From assembly GCA_963798455.1 (NCBI GenBank), contig CAWCTD010000004.1, forward strand, positions 310,001 to 374,000: 64,000 nt of DNA. The letters run 5' to 3'. The stretch is from CAWCTD01 sp963798455. Lineage in GTDB: Bacteria > Acidobacteriota > Terriglobia > Bryobacterales > Bryobacteraceae. A program made the position numbers and the translations under genes. Of this stretch, positions 18,137 through 27,280 are shown one piece after another. Positions within the stretch are counted from its first letter, which is position 1. Every line of letters starts with the position of its first letter. The notes under the pieces were generated by a model. It worked only from the letters and a program-made list of their open reading frames with translations. It did no database searches and had not been told where the DNA came from.

Positions 18137-19237
18137 ATGAAATCTGCTCACCGATTGGCCACACTGTCGCTGATTGTCTTGGCGTCGTCAGCTCAAGCGC
18201 AGCAAACCGCAGTCGTTGGTGGAAGGCCGGCTGTGGTGCTTGCCAACGACAATATCGAACTCTCAGTCCTTACCAGAGGTGCTACGCTCGCCAAGTTTGT
18301 AATGCGCGAAGGTGAACCTATCAGTCCTTATGCTCAGATGGGTCACTTCTTATGCCTGGATGGCTTCGGCGACCCCTCGGCGGAAGAGCGGGCCGCCGGA
18401 ATGCCTTCCCACGGCGAGGCGAACAAGCAAACCTTTGAGGTCATATCCACGCGCGATTCAGGACCCCTGCACTCATTGACAATGGGATCCTCCCTTCCGC
18501 TGGCTCAGGAAAGGATCACGCGGACCTTCGAAATGGTCGATGGCGAGAACGTTGTCTACGTCACGAGCGATCTCGAAAGCCTAGTCGCCTTTGACCGGCC
18601 GATCATGTGGACGGAGCACGTCACTCTAGGGCCGCCGTTTTTGGAAGAGGCGAAGGTTGTTGTGGATATGACGGCAGCCAACTGCCGAGTTCGCCGTGCC
18701 GAGGCGGGGGACCCGATTCCAGGCCGGCTGATCCAACTGCGCGACTTCAAGTGGCCCATCGCTCCTGGCAACGATGGCCAGCAAGTTGACCTACGGTCTA
18801 GTGCCGTTGACGCGCTCTCACTGGATCGGGCCTTCTGCCAGATGGACCCGCAGCGAAGCCTCGCATTCGTGACGGCCCTGCACCTCGAGAAACGGGTCCT
18901 CTTCGGCTACCTATTCCGGCGGGAGGATTACCCTTGGCTGATGAATTGGATGAACTACACGGGCAACGAGAGAGCAGCGCGCGGCGTCGAGTTTTCCACC
19001 CAGGCCTTCGACGGCCCGCGCCGCGAGATCGTCGAACTGAACACACTATTCGGAATCCCCGCGTTCCGATGGCTTCCGGCCAAATCCAAGCTCCGGCTTA
19101 GGTTCCTGCTGTTCTGTACAACAGTGCCGGAAGGGTTTACCTGCGTCGATGATGTCAGGTTTGAGAGTGGCAAGCTGTTCATCGAAGATCACCGTTCGGG
19201 AAAACGTGTCGTGCTGGCGGCTTCGCAGACGCTGTGA
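18137..19237 (+). CDS. Secreted galactose-mutarotase-like protein
   Basis: A 366-residue exported protein: the signal peptide MKSAHRLATLSLIVLASSAQ is cleaved near AQAQQ. The body is rich in predicted beta strands and opens with ANDNIELSVLTRGATLAKFV, reminiscent of aldose-1-epimerase/galactose-mutarotase-like beta-sandwich proteins. Later blocks such as HGEANKQTFEV, ITRTFEMVDGENVVYV and MWTEHVTLGPPFLE support that family, which binds sugars. The start is the ATG at 18137; the frame opens 12 bases earlier. It follows the Gfo/Idh genes on the same strand. I do not see enough catalytic residues to claim mutarotase activity; it may be a carbohydrate-binding or sugar-processing protein. Confidence 0.6.
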   Translation: MKSAHRLATLSLIVLASSAQAQQTAVVGGRPAVVLANDNIELSVLTRGATLAKFVMREGEPISPYAQMGHFLCLDGFGDPSAEERAAGMPSHGEANKQTFEVISTRDSGPLHSLTMGSSLPLAQERITRTFEMVDGENVVYVTSDLESLVAFDRPIMWTEHVTLGPPFLEEAKVVVDMTAANCRVRRAEAGDPIPGRLIQLRDFKWPIAPGNDGQQVDLRSSAVDALSLDRAFCQMDPQRSLAFVTALHLEKRVLFGYLFRREDYPWLMNWMNYTGNERAARGVEFSTQAFDGPRREIVELNTLFGIPAFRWLPAKSKLRLRFLLFCTTVPEGFTCVDDVRFESGKLFIEDHRSGKRVVLAASQTL

Positions 19238-19410
19238 AGGAGTTGTGTGAGATCAGAGGGGCAGTCCAGCCAGCGGCCTGCTGCTAGATTGCAAATCCAC
19301 TGAAAGGAAACAACTTAGCCTCCATTCCGTTCCTTTCGATCTGAAGACTCCGCTCGCTCCTCGCTGTTCGCTCAGAGCCGCTGACAGCCTCAAAATACTT
19401 CAAAGAATTC

Positions 19411-19439
19411 TTGACTGATAATATGATACGATGTAAACT
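19411..19439 (+). promoter_or_regulatory. Promoter with operator ahead of TonB receptor 2
   Basis: TTGACT (19411-19416), a 17-bp spacer and TAAACT (19434-19439). The spacer contains ATAATATGATACGAT (19418-19432), 14/15 to the regulon consensus. The remaining ~245 bases to the start codon at 19687 appear to be an untranslated leader; the part before 19411 holds nothing else I see. Confidence 0.75.
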
Positions 19440-19686
19440 TCCATAAGAGTGGCTCGCGGCAGAGCCTCACGGACGCGTCGTGGACTGTGGTTTCTGCCGG
19501 GTCCGCAGGTACATGGGTACTCGATGGGTAGCCGTGAATCAGGCGCGTGCCTACAGGGCGACCGCGGTTCCCCCTCCATCTGCAGGGGAAGCGGTCCCGG
19601 CTGTTTCCATGCGTAGGCAGAAGTTTGGTGGACTTGGCGCACTGAGCGTGAGCCCACGCCGCCAAGCGTGAAGAGGAGAAGAGGGC

Positions 19687-22600
19687 ATGATGCTATCGAT
19701 ATTGAGGAGAGGCGGATTTGGGTGTCTTCTTGCGGTTGGACTCCTGGTTACGGGGTCAACTGCGCGAGCCCAGCAGAGTTCGGGCGTGATCAGCGGAGTT
19801 GTGCAGGACGGCCAGGGGGCCGTCGTGCCCGGCGCCAGTGTGACCTTGATCAACCAGGCGCAAGGAGGCACCTACCGCCAACTGGAATCCAGCGCGGAGG
19901 GCACCTTCGTCGTCACCCCGGTTCCTCCGGGCACTTACACGGTGACCGTGGAGAAAGCTGGGTTCAAGAAATACACCAGGACGGACATCACCGTGTTTGC
20001 TCAGGACCGGGTCGGGCTTCCTCCCATCCGGTTGGAAATTGGCGCGGTGGGCGAGTCGATCACCGTTGAGGCCAGTGCAGTCACTTTGCAGACCGTCAGC
20101 GCCGAGCGCTCGGGTGTGGTCACCGGCAGCCAGATCGTGGATTTGGCATCCTCGGGCCGGGCCTTCAGCGATCTGTTTAAGACCGTTCCGGGTTTCAATC
20201 CTGATACCAACAACGCTAACGGCCTGCGGGCGGATCAGAACGCCCTCATGGTGGACGGCATCTCCACCATGGATACGGGCAACAACAGCTACGGTCTGGT
20301 GCGGCTCAACAGCGACCTCATCGCCGAGTTCAAGGTGCTGACCAACGGTCAGCAGGCGGAGTTCGGACGCGCCGCGGGGGCCAACATTACGATTGTCACC
20401 AAGAGCGGCACGCGGGATCTCCACGGGGGGGCATATCTCTTCCTGAAAAACGAGTGGATGAACGCCAACTCGTGGACCAACAACTACAACGGCTTGCCCC
20501 GCGCCCGCGCCCGCAACCGCACGCAGGGATTCCAGGTGGGCGGACCGGTCTTTATTCCCGGGAAGTTCAATTCCGGCAGGGACAAGCTATTCTTCTTCAC
20601 CAACTTCGAATTCCAGAGGCCGCGGCTCTTCGACGCCTTGGCCAGCAGGACGATGCCGACCGCCGACGAGCGCATCGGGGACTTCTCCAAGACCCAGGAG
20701 AACGGGAAGCCTGTCACCATCGTGGATCCAGCCAATGGCAAGGCTCCTTTTTCCGGCAATCAGATTCCCCTGTCGCGCATCAACACGTACGGCCAGCAAC
20801 TTCTCAACTTCCTCCCGCTGCCCAACCGGCTGGGCGTGGACCCCACCTACAACTATCAGTACCAGTTCGCGGGAACGCAAAAGATTGACGACAAGACCTT
20901 CCGGGGCGACTGGAATATCTCCAGCAATTGGAAGGCCTATGCCCGGCTGATCATGAACAACAGAGACACGAATCAGTCGGCGGGCTTGAACGTCAACAAC
21001 GTCATCGGCATTTCACCCTTCCGCGCCATCACCGGCGCCATCGCCGGCTCGGGCACCCTCATCACTATCATCAACCCTACCTTGACCAACGAGTTCAATT
21101 ACGGTAACACCCGCAACTGGCTCCCTAACGTCATCGAGCCGGACAGCAAGTATCTGCGGAAGAACTCCGGAATCACCCTGCCGCTGCTCTACCCGGACGC
21201 GGACCCGCTCGGTCAGGTTCCGAACATGACTTGGGACGTGCCGAACTCGCCCACTATTTTCATCGCCGGAATGCCCTACGACAATGAGAATCCCGGCGTC
21301 AACTGGACCGACAACGTGGCCAAGGTGACAGCCAAGCACACCCTCAAGTTCGGCATCTTCATCGAGACCAGCTTCAAGCGCCAGACCGGTACCATCGTCA
21401 ACAACGGCCGCATCGACTTCAGCCGTGACAGCTCCAACGGTGGCGACACCGGTTGGGCGTTCTCCAATGCGCTGCTCGGAAACTACAAGACCTTCGACCA
21501 GTCCAACACTTACCGGAAGGGGTATTATCACTACCAGACCTACGAATGGTATGGCCAGGACAACTGGAAGCTGCGGCCCAACCTGACGGTGGACTTCGGC
21601 GTCCGCTTCAGCATCATCAAGCCCTGGTACGAGGAGAAGAACCAGGTTTCCAGCTTCCTGCAATCGGCTTACGATCCAAGCAAGAGGGTGAGTCTATATC
21701 AACCGACCCTGGTCAGCAACGTGCGGTCCGCGCTAAATCCGCTGACCGGACAGACTTACCCCGCCGCGCTGATCGGGGCCATCGTGCCGAACTCGGGCGA
21801 TCCCTTCAACGGAATGGTTGTGGGTGGCGTGAACGGCGTGGCGCCGGGCATGATGAAGGGCTCGGGTGTCTTGATTGGACCGCGCTTCGGCTTGGCCTGG
21901 ACCCCGGCCGGCGCCGGCAGCAAGACCGTGGTCCGGCTGGGCGGCGGAGTGTTTTACGAGAGGGAAATGGGCGCCCCGATTATCGGCCAGATTAGTTATC
22001 CTCCTGGTCTCGTGACCCCTAAGATCTACTATGGGAACCTGAACGACATCGCAAGATCGTCCGGGACCTTATTCCCCCTGATGACGGCCGGCTTTTCGCC
22101 AGACGGCAAGATACCCACCGTGTACAACTTTAACCTGACCGTGCAACGCGAATTGGCTGGTAAGGTGCTGATGGATGTGGGATACGTGGGCACATTGACG
22201 CGGCACGGGATGGCCCGGATGCCCTTCAACGAGGCGCCGTTCGGCAGCGCCTGGCTCCCTCAGAACCAGGATCCGGCCAAGGCGGCGGGCAACCTCACCG
22301 GCGACAACGCAATGCCGGTGGACTTCCTGCGGCCGTACATCGGCTACGCCGGCGCGGGCGCACTAGTGGCTCAATCCGGCCTCGGCGGGGGAGGGTTCAT
22401 CACCACATTCGGCAGCAGCGCCAATTACAACGCACTGCAAGTTTCGGCGAACCGCCGGATGTCCAAGGACCTGACGATCGGGATCGGCTACACCTGGTCG
22501 AAGGCTTTGGGGACCGACACGGACTACCAGTATCCCGGCAACTTTGCCGATCACAGGAAGGCGGACTATGGCCTGCTGACTTTCGACCGCACCCAGGCCC

Positions 22601-23265
22601 TGGTGGTCAACTACATTTACAACATGCCGCGATTCGCGCGTGACGGCACGGCCCTAGCCAATCCGGTCTTCAAGACGCTATTGAACGGCTGGCAGATCTC
22701 GGGCATCACTAGCCTGAGTTCCGGCTCGCCGCTGTCGGTTGGCGGTGGCACGTCAGTAAGCGCAAATGGCAGTTATAATATTCAGGGCGTAGGTGCGACG
22801 ACATTGAACCGTGAAATTACCGGTTCGGAAGGCTGGGCCGCACGCCCGGTGCTGACCTGCAACCCGAACCTCTCGCCGGGCGACCGGACGCTGGGAGCCT
22901 TTATCAACACCTCTTGCTTCCAGCCCGCCGTGAAGGGCAGTATGGGGATGGATTCGGCTGTCCGGCCGATGCGCGGCCCCGGAGTGAACAACTGGGATCT
23001 TTCGGTTTTCAAGAAGATCCCGCTTGGAAAGAGCGAAGAACGCTTTTTCCAACTTCGGTTTGAGATGTACAACGCCTGGAACCACACCCAGTGGAGCGCC
23101 ATCAACTTCACCCCGACGTTCGACAAGACCACCGGGAAGATCACCAACCTGTCGACTTTGCTCACCGGAGGAGCTACCCCGAACGGTGGCCGGTTCGGCT
23201 TCGGCGCACTGAGCACGGCCCGGAATCCCCGGACTCTCCAGCTTGGGGCTAAGATCTACTTTTAG
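19687..23265 (+). CDS. TonB-dependent receptor, Oar-like (receptor 2)
   Basis: A 1192-residue outer-membrane receptor. The signal peptide ends near STARAQQ. A carboxypeptidase-regulatory domain (GVISGVVQDGQGAVVPGASV, residues ~35-115) precedes the plug (QIVDLASSGRAFSDLFKTVPG ... ALMVDGISTMDTG) and the beta-barrel, which ends LGAKIYF. The start ATG follows GAGGAGAAGAGGG. It resembles receptor 1 in layout but not closely in sequence, so the two may take up different parts or sizes of the same substrate. It leads a same-strand run of five further genes (aldo-keto reductases to MBL protein) and has its own operator-controlled promoter. Confidence 0.92.
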   Translation: MMLSILRRGGFGCLLAVGLLVTGSTARAQQSSGVISGVVQDGQGAVVPGASVTLINQAQGGTYRQLESSAEGTFVVTPVPPGTYTVTVEKAGFKKYTRTDITVFAQDRVGLPPIRLEIGAVGESITVEASAVTLQTVSAERSGVVTGSQIVDLASSGRAFSDLFKTVPGFNPDTNNANGLRADQNALMVDGISTMDTGNNSYGLVRLNSDLIAEFKVLTNGQQAEFGRAAGANITIVTKSGTRDLHGGAYLFLKNEWMNANSWTNNYNGLPRARARNRTQGFQVGGPVFIPGKFNSGRDKLFFFTNFEFQRPRLFDALASRTMPTADERIGDFSKTQENGKPVTIVDPANGKAPFSGNQIPLSRINTYGQQLLNFLPLPNRLGVDPTYNYQYQFAGTQKIDDKTFRGDWNISSNWKAYARLIMNNRDTNQSAGLNVNNVIGISPFRAITGAIAGSGTLITIINPTLTNEFNYGNTRNWLPNVIEPDSKYLRKNSGITLPLLYPDADPLGQVPNMTWDVPNSPTIFIAGMPYDNENPGVNWTDNVAKVTAKHTLKFGIFIETSFKRQTGTIVNNGRIDFSRDSSNGGDTGWAFSNALLGNYKTFDQSNTYRKGYYHYQTYEWYGQDNWKLRPNLTVDFGVRFSIIKPWYEEKNQVSSFLQSAYDPSKRVSLYQPTLVSNVRSALNPLTGQTYPAALIGAIVPNSGDPFNGMVVGGVNGVAPGMMKGSGVLIGPRFGLAWTPAGAGSKTVVRLGGGVFYEREMGAPIIGQISYPPGLVTPKIYYGNLNDIARSSGTLFPLMTAGFSPDGKIPTVYNFNLTVQRELAGKVLMDVGYVGTLTRHGMARMPFNEAPFGSAWLPQNQDPAKAAGNLTGDNAMPVDFLRPYIGYAGAGALVAQSGLGGGGFITTFGSSANYNALQVSANRRMSKDLTIGIGYTWSKALGTDTDYQYPGNFADHRKADYGLLTFDRTQALVVNYIYNMPRFARDGTALANPVFKTLLNGWQISGITSLSSGSPLSVGGGTSVSANGSYNIQGVGATTLNREITGSEGWAARPVLTCNPNLSPGDRTLGAFINTSCFQPAVKGSMGMDSAVRPMRGPGVNNWDLSVFKKIPLGKSEERFFQLRFEMYNAWNHTQWSAINFTPTFDKTTGKITNLSTLLTGGATPNGGRFGFGALSTARNPRTLQLGAKIYF

Positions 23266-23351
23266 TGTGCGGCGTTCAGAAAGGGGAACGGCGCAAGCCA
23301 GCCCCCCATTCTCTGATTCAGGTGCTTTGGAAGGAAAGGAAACAAAACAAT

Positions 23352-24500
23352 ATGCATGGTAGTGAATCGCGGAAGCTGGACCGGCGCGAGTTTCTTGCAG
23401 CTTCGGCCGCAACAGTCGTGTCAGCAGGCGCTCTTGGGAAAATCGGTGCTGCAGAGGCGGCCACCGACGCAGAATGGAGAAACAGACAGCCAGGCATGAC
23501 GTATCGCCGCCTAGGGAGGACTGGGCTCATGGTCTCCTCCATGGTAATGGGCGGTGAGCAAGTATCGCCTGATAATTATGGCCACGTTCTGTGGGCCGTG
23601 GACCAGGGGCTGAACCTCTTCGATACCTCTCCCTCGTATGGTAACGGACTCTGCGAGCGTGGTTATGCCCAAGTTCTTAAGGCGCGCGGGCGTGACAGGG
23701 TCTTCCAGAACAACAAGGTCAACGTCTTTATCACCAATCGCAAGAGGTTGTATAGGGACATCTTCAACAGCCTGCCCGAGTCCGAACAGGCGCAGGTCCG
23801 AAACCGCGTGAACGAGGAGGTCGAGCGGCGAGCCCTCGACAATCCCGACTACATGGGAATCTACTTCACCGGTCAGGCGACAGATTTGCGGGACGCAATG
23901 ATCGCCAATATTCTCGCGGAGAAGTACAGCCATCAGATCGACTCGCAACGGGAATACAAGCAGTACATTCTGAACTCGGTGGAAGGGAGCCTGAAGGCGC
24001 TGGGAACCGACCACCTCGATTGCGTCCTGATGCGCGGCATTGACACGGCGTATGAAATCCGCAACACGCCGGAGGTTTTCGAGGCCTTCGAGATCCTGAA
24101 GAAGCAGGGAAAGGCCAGGTTCCTGGGCTTTTCGGCTCATAGTGATCCCGCGGGGGTGCTGGAAGCGGCCATGGAGACCCCACCCTATTCAATGGGGATA
24201 GTCGGATACCACTTTCTCAATCATAAGTACATGGCCGCGGTCTTGGAGAAGGCAAAGAAGGCGGACTTCGGCGTCATGTGTATGAAAGCCGGTCGCATCG
24301 TCCAGAACCCATACAATCGTAGGGAGACCCAACCGAACAGGGTAAGAGCTTTGGACGCACTGGTGCCGGGCAACATGAGCATCTTCCAGAAGGGCTTCCA
24401 TTGGGCGCTGCAGAATCCCAATCTGAGTTGCGTGGTGGCGGGCATTGACGACATGGCCCAGGCGAAGGAGGATGTCCCGCTGGCGATGACCAAGGCGTAA
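23352..24500 (+). CDS. Aldo/keto-reductase-family protein, Tat-exported (1)
   Basis: A 382-residue protein. Start at the ATG at 23352 (MHGSESRKLDRREFLAAS), giving a Tat signal; the longer frame upstream lacks one. The AKR barrel begins MTYRRLGRTGLMVSSMVMGG. Asp and Tyr of the catalytic tetrad are visible in LFDTSPSYGNG. The position of the catalytic His, in the LDCVLxHG strand of its neighbour, reads LDCVLMRGID here, so His is replaced by Arg. The catalytic Lys strand is also atypical. It ends with the NADPH-binding C-terminal region NLSCVVAGIDDMAQA. It may therefore have a non-reductase role. It forms a tandem pair with the gene at 24786. Confidence 0.85.
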   Translation: MHGSESRKLDRREFLAASAATVVSAGALGKIGAAEAATDAEWRNRQPGMTYRRLGRTGLMVSSMVMGGEQVSPDNYGHVLWAVDQGLNLFDTSPSYGNGLCERGYAQVLKARGRDRVFQNNKVNVFITNRKRLYRDIFNSLPESEQAQVRNRVNEEVERRALDNPDYMGIYFTGQATDLRDAMIANILAEKYSHQIDSQREYKQYILNSVEGSLKALGTDHLDCVLMRGIDTAYEIRNTPEVFEAFEILKKQGKARFLGFSAHSDPAGVLEAAMETPPYSMGIVGYHFLNHKYMAAVLEKAKKADFGVMCMKAGRIVQNPYNRRETQPNRVRALDALVPGNMSIFQKGFHWALQNPNLSCVVAGIDDMAQAKEDVPLAMTKA

Positions 24501-24503
24501 AAC

Positions 24504-24521
24504 AACACTGCTGGCAGTGTT
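24504..24521 (+). other. Hairpin between the two aldo-keto reductase genes
   Basis: AACACTG / CAGTGTT forms a 7-bp stem around the loop CTGG immediately after the stop codon of the first reductase. There is no T tract, so it is more likely an mRNA-stabilising or processing hairpin than a terminator. The remaining bases to 24785 show no gene I trust. Confidence 0.35.
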
Positions 24522-24785
24522 TCCATGACTTTGCCGGGTAGGACGCGATAGTTTGCGTCAGAGGCGGCGACGCCGGCGTGGCAGCTTTTCCCGACTGACT
24601 CTTGGGCTCCGTCGGAACAGAAAACCGCACCGGAAGCCACGCGCTGAGGCGAAGAGAAAATGCCCGAACGAGGGTGTCCCAACGTTCGTTGAAAGTCGGC
24701 AAAGCAGGGCGTTTGGACTGCCATGGCCTATTTATGGGATGCGTTCTAGTCAGGCGGATGTGGGAGAAATAGGAGGCAAGTGGCC

Positions 24786-25931
24786 ATGAACATTCGAAGT
24801 ATTGGAAAGCTGCAGCGCCGCGAGTTTCTTGCAGCTTCGGCCGCAACAGTCGTGTCAGCAGGCGCTCTTGGGAAAGTCGGTGCTGCAGCGGCGGCCACCG
24901 ACGCAGAATGGAGAAACAGACAGCCGGGCATGACTTATCGCCGCTTGGGACGAACCGGGTTTATGGTTTCCTCGATGGTGCTGGGCGGCGAGGGAATAGC
25001 TCCTGACAATTACGATTTCGCTTTGTGGGCCGTGGACCAGGGGGTGAACCTCTTCGATGTCGCTCCCTTTTATGGCAACGGCCGCTCCGAGCCTGGTTGG
25101 GGCGCTGTTTTCAAGGCGCGCGGGCGTGACAAGGTCTTCATGATCGACGCGGTCTCTGGCTTCGGCAGCCGCAGTAGGGCGTATCAGGACATGATGCAGA
25201 GCCTTCCCGATCCCGAGATGAGGCAAATCCGTAACCGTGTTGCAGAGGAGATCGAGCGTAGAGGCCTCGACAAGGCGGACTACATGGGACCTTACTATGC
25301 CGGCCAGGAACAAGCCTTGCGAAATGCAATGGTCATCAACGCTCTCGCTGAGAAGTACGGAGAGAAGATCGACGGACAACGGGAATACAAGCAGTCCATG
25401 CTGGATTCTGTGGAACGGAGTCTGAAGGCGCTGGGAACCGATCACCTGGATTGCGTCCTGATACACGGCGTTGACACGCCTTACGAAATCCGCAACACAC
25501 CAGAGGTCTTTGAAGGTTTTGAGATCCTGAAAAAGCAAGGCAAGGCCAGGTTCCTGGCCTTCTCGGCCCATACCGATCCGGCGGGCGTGCTGGAGGCGGC
25601 TATGGAGACCGAACCCTATTCCATGGGGCTAGTCGCTTACCACTTCCTCAACCACAAGTACATGGCGGCGGTCTTAGAGAAGGCGAAGAAGGCGGACTTC
25701 GGCGTGATGTGCATGAAAGCCGCTCGCGTTCTCCAGAACCGATTCAACCGGAGGCAGACCCAACCGGAGCGGGTTAAAGCTCTGGACGCGCTGGTCCCGG
25801 GCGATATGAACGTTTTCCAGAAAGGCTTCCGTTTCGCGCTGCAGAATCCCAATCTGAGCTGCGTGGTGGCGGGAATTGACGATATGGCCCAGGCGAAGCA
25901 GGATGTCCCGCTCGCGATGACCAAGGCGTAA
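24786..25931 (+). CDS. Aldo/keto-reductase-family protein, Tat-exported (2)
   Basis: A 381-residue paralogue of the previous gene. The leader (KLQRREFLAASAATVVSAGA) and the segment up to PGMTYRRLGRTG are almost identical to it, with divergence later. The start is the ATG nine bases after AGGAGG (a GTG six bases earlier is too close). The barrel shows NLFDVAPFYGNG (Asp, Tyr) and LDCVLIHGVD with the catalytic-position His kept. The usual catalytic Lys strand is replaced by RDKVFMIDAVSGFGS, lacking Lys. It is an unusual AKR lineage, probably periplasmic, acting with the Gfo/Idh enzymes on a carbonyl or sugar substrate. Confidence 0.85.
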   Translation: MNIRSIGKLQRREFLAASAATVVSAGALGKVGAAAAATDAEWRNRQPGMTYRRLGRTGFMVSSMVLGGEGIAPDNYDFALWAVDQGVNLFDVAPFYGNGRSEPGWGAVFKARGRDKVFMIDAVSGFGSRSRAYQDMMQSLPDPEMRQIRNRVAEEIERRGLDKADYMGPYYAGQEQALRNAMVINALAEKYGEKIDGQREYKQSMLDSVERSLKALGTDHLDCVLIHGVDTPYEIRNTPEVFEGFEILKKQGKARFLAFSAHTDPAGVLEAAMETEPYSMGLVAYHFLNHKYMAAVLEKAKKADFGVMCMKAARVLQNRFNRRQTQPERVKALDALVPGDMNVFQKGFRFALQNPNLSCVVAGIDDMAQAKQDVPLAMTKA

Positions 25932-26082
25932 TGCGATCTTGTCGGCGGCGTTGTTGCGATTCCGCCGAGCACAGGGGTATAGCTCCGTCATAGGTGGCGA
26001 CAGCGCTGCTCCTCGGCCGATGCTTGGGTTGGGTCAAGAAGGAAAGGCCCACTTGAAAATCATGCGATGGAGTGAACAAAAC

Positions 26083-27279
26083 ATGCCGGAATTGATTCCA
26101 TTTCGTTGGCCCGCAGAGTGGAAGGATGCTTCGAAACTCGACCTGTTGAAGGGCACTCCGATCAATTGCATCGTCGGCGGAGCACCACCGGCCTTCCCCC
26201 TCGGAGACATCAGATTTATAAAACTGGATGCCGATCACCCCCCCGAGGGAGTGGCTCTGCGAGAAGGTGTCTGGCCCATGGTTCAGCCCGCCACGGGAAG
26301 GGACACGGCCGGGGGCGGCGCCACTGGCGCTCCATGGGTGGACTCCAACGCCTGGGTCATTCGGCTTGCACGCGCGATGGAGCCGGGCAAGTCCATTTGG
26401 ATCAGTCACAATCCCCCGGACGGAAACGACGTCGTCCCTTTGCACAGCTTCGTGAAACCGATCGCGGAGGCGGAAGCCTTTGGGGGACACTGGATCATTA
26501 CGCTGAATCGGAACTTTGTTCGGGCACTGGACAACCGGACCGACGAAGCTCCTCGAGAATGGAAGCGAATGGTGTCCACGATGAAGTTCTTCGAGGCGCA
26601 TCGCGAGTGGCGGAGTTGGGATCCCGTTGCGGCTCTGGCCGTGGTGTCCACTTTCGAGGGCGAGTGCAAGTTGATGAGCGAGGAGTTTCTGAATCTGGCC
26701 CCTCGTCGCCACCTGGCTTACCGCGCTCTTCGCGCAGTTGATGTTCCCAAGGCGTCATTTGAGAAGCAGACGGCGATTATCTACCTCGAGAACGATCCCC
26801 CACAAGGAGAGGTTCGCACGAAACTCATCGAATTCGCGCGAGCCGGTGGGCTGCTGGTCTGTCCTCTCAGAACCGTAGACACTGCGCCGGATGAGACGAG
26901 GATGGATCACGACATCCGGCGCTTCGGGAAGGGGCGAATCGCGATGCCGCTGTCGAAATGGGAGGACCCATTTGTTCTGGTCGATCAGGTCCACGTCCTG
27001 CTGAGCCACCGGGAGGATGTCGTTCGGGTCTGGAATGCCGATGACATGGACGTCTTCTATCTCTCAAGCCCGAAAGATGACAAAGCCGTGGTGCACTTAG
27101 TCCCCTACGCTTCCGGCAAGACGCCGCAGATCGTGCTCGGCTTCCGCAAGCCCTACCGATCGGCGCGCCTGTGCACCCTGGATTCCGAGAGACCTGTCAA
27201 GCCGGTCAAAGGCCGCCTTGGCATCGAAATCCCGTTAGGCGAGTTCGCCGACTATGCTGCTCTCGTGTTGGAGGCCTGA
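26083..27279 (+). CDS. Uncharacterised protein, possibly glycosidase-like
   Basis: A 398-residue protein starting MPELIPFRWPAEW, ten bases after GGAG; the frame is open back to 25939 but without a ribosome site. No signal peptide is seen, so it is probably cytoplasmic. The first part (INCIVGGAPPAFPLGDIRF, SHNPPDGNDVVPLHS) looks like a degenerate alpha/beta barrel. The second (AIIYLENDPPQGEVRTKLIE, FARAGGLLVCPLRT) resembles the trimerisation-like Rossmann domain of some GH42-type beta-galactosidases. The end (LGIEIPLGEFADYAALVLEA) resembles a beta-sandwich C-terminal domain. I cannot assign catalytic residues. The next gene starts 2 bases after the stop. Confidence 0.55.
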   Translation: MPELIPFRWPAEWKDASKLDLLKGTPINCIVGGAPPAFPLGDIRFIKLDADHPPEGVALREGVWPMVQPATGRDTAGGGATGAPWVDSNAWVIRLARAMEPGKSIWISHNPPDGNDVVPLHSFVKPIAEAEAFGGHWIITLNRNFVRALDNRTDEAPREWKRMVSTMKFFEAHREWRSWDPVAALAVVSTFEGECKLMSEEFLNLAPRRHLAYRALRAVDVPKASFEKQTAIIYLENDPPQGEVRTKLIEFARAGGLLVCPLRTVDTAPDETRMDHDIRRFGKGRIAMPLSKWEDPFVLVDQVHVLLSHREDVVRVWNADDMDVFYLSSPKDDKAVVHLVPYASGKTPQIVLGFRKPYRSARLCTLDSERPVKPVKGRLGIEIPLGEFADYAALVLEA

Positions 27280-27280
27280 C

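Noticed and set aside
24553..24789. 78-residue ORF between the two AKR genes
   Set aside because: Arginine-rich composition, no ribosome site and no similarity to known families; it looks like an intergenic frame.
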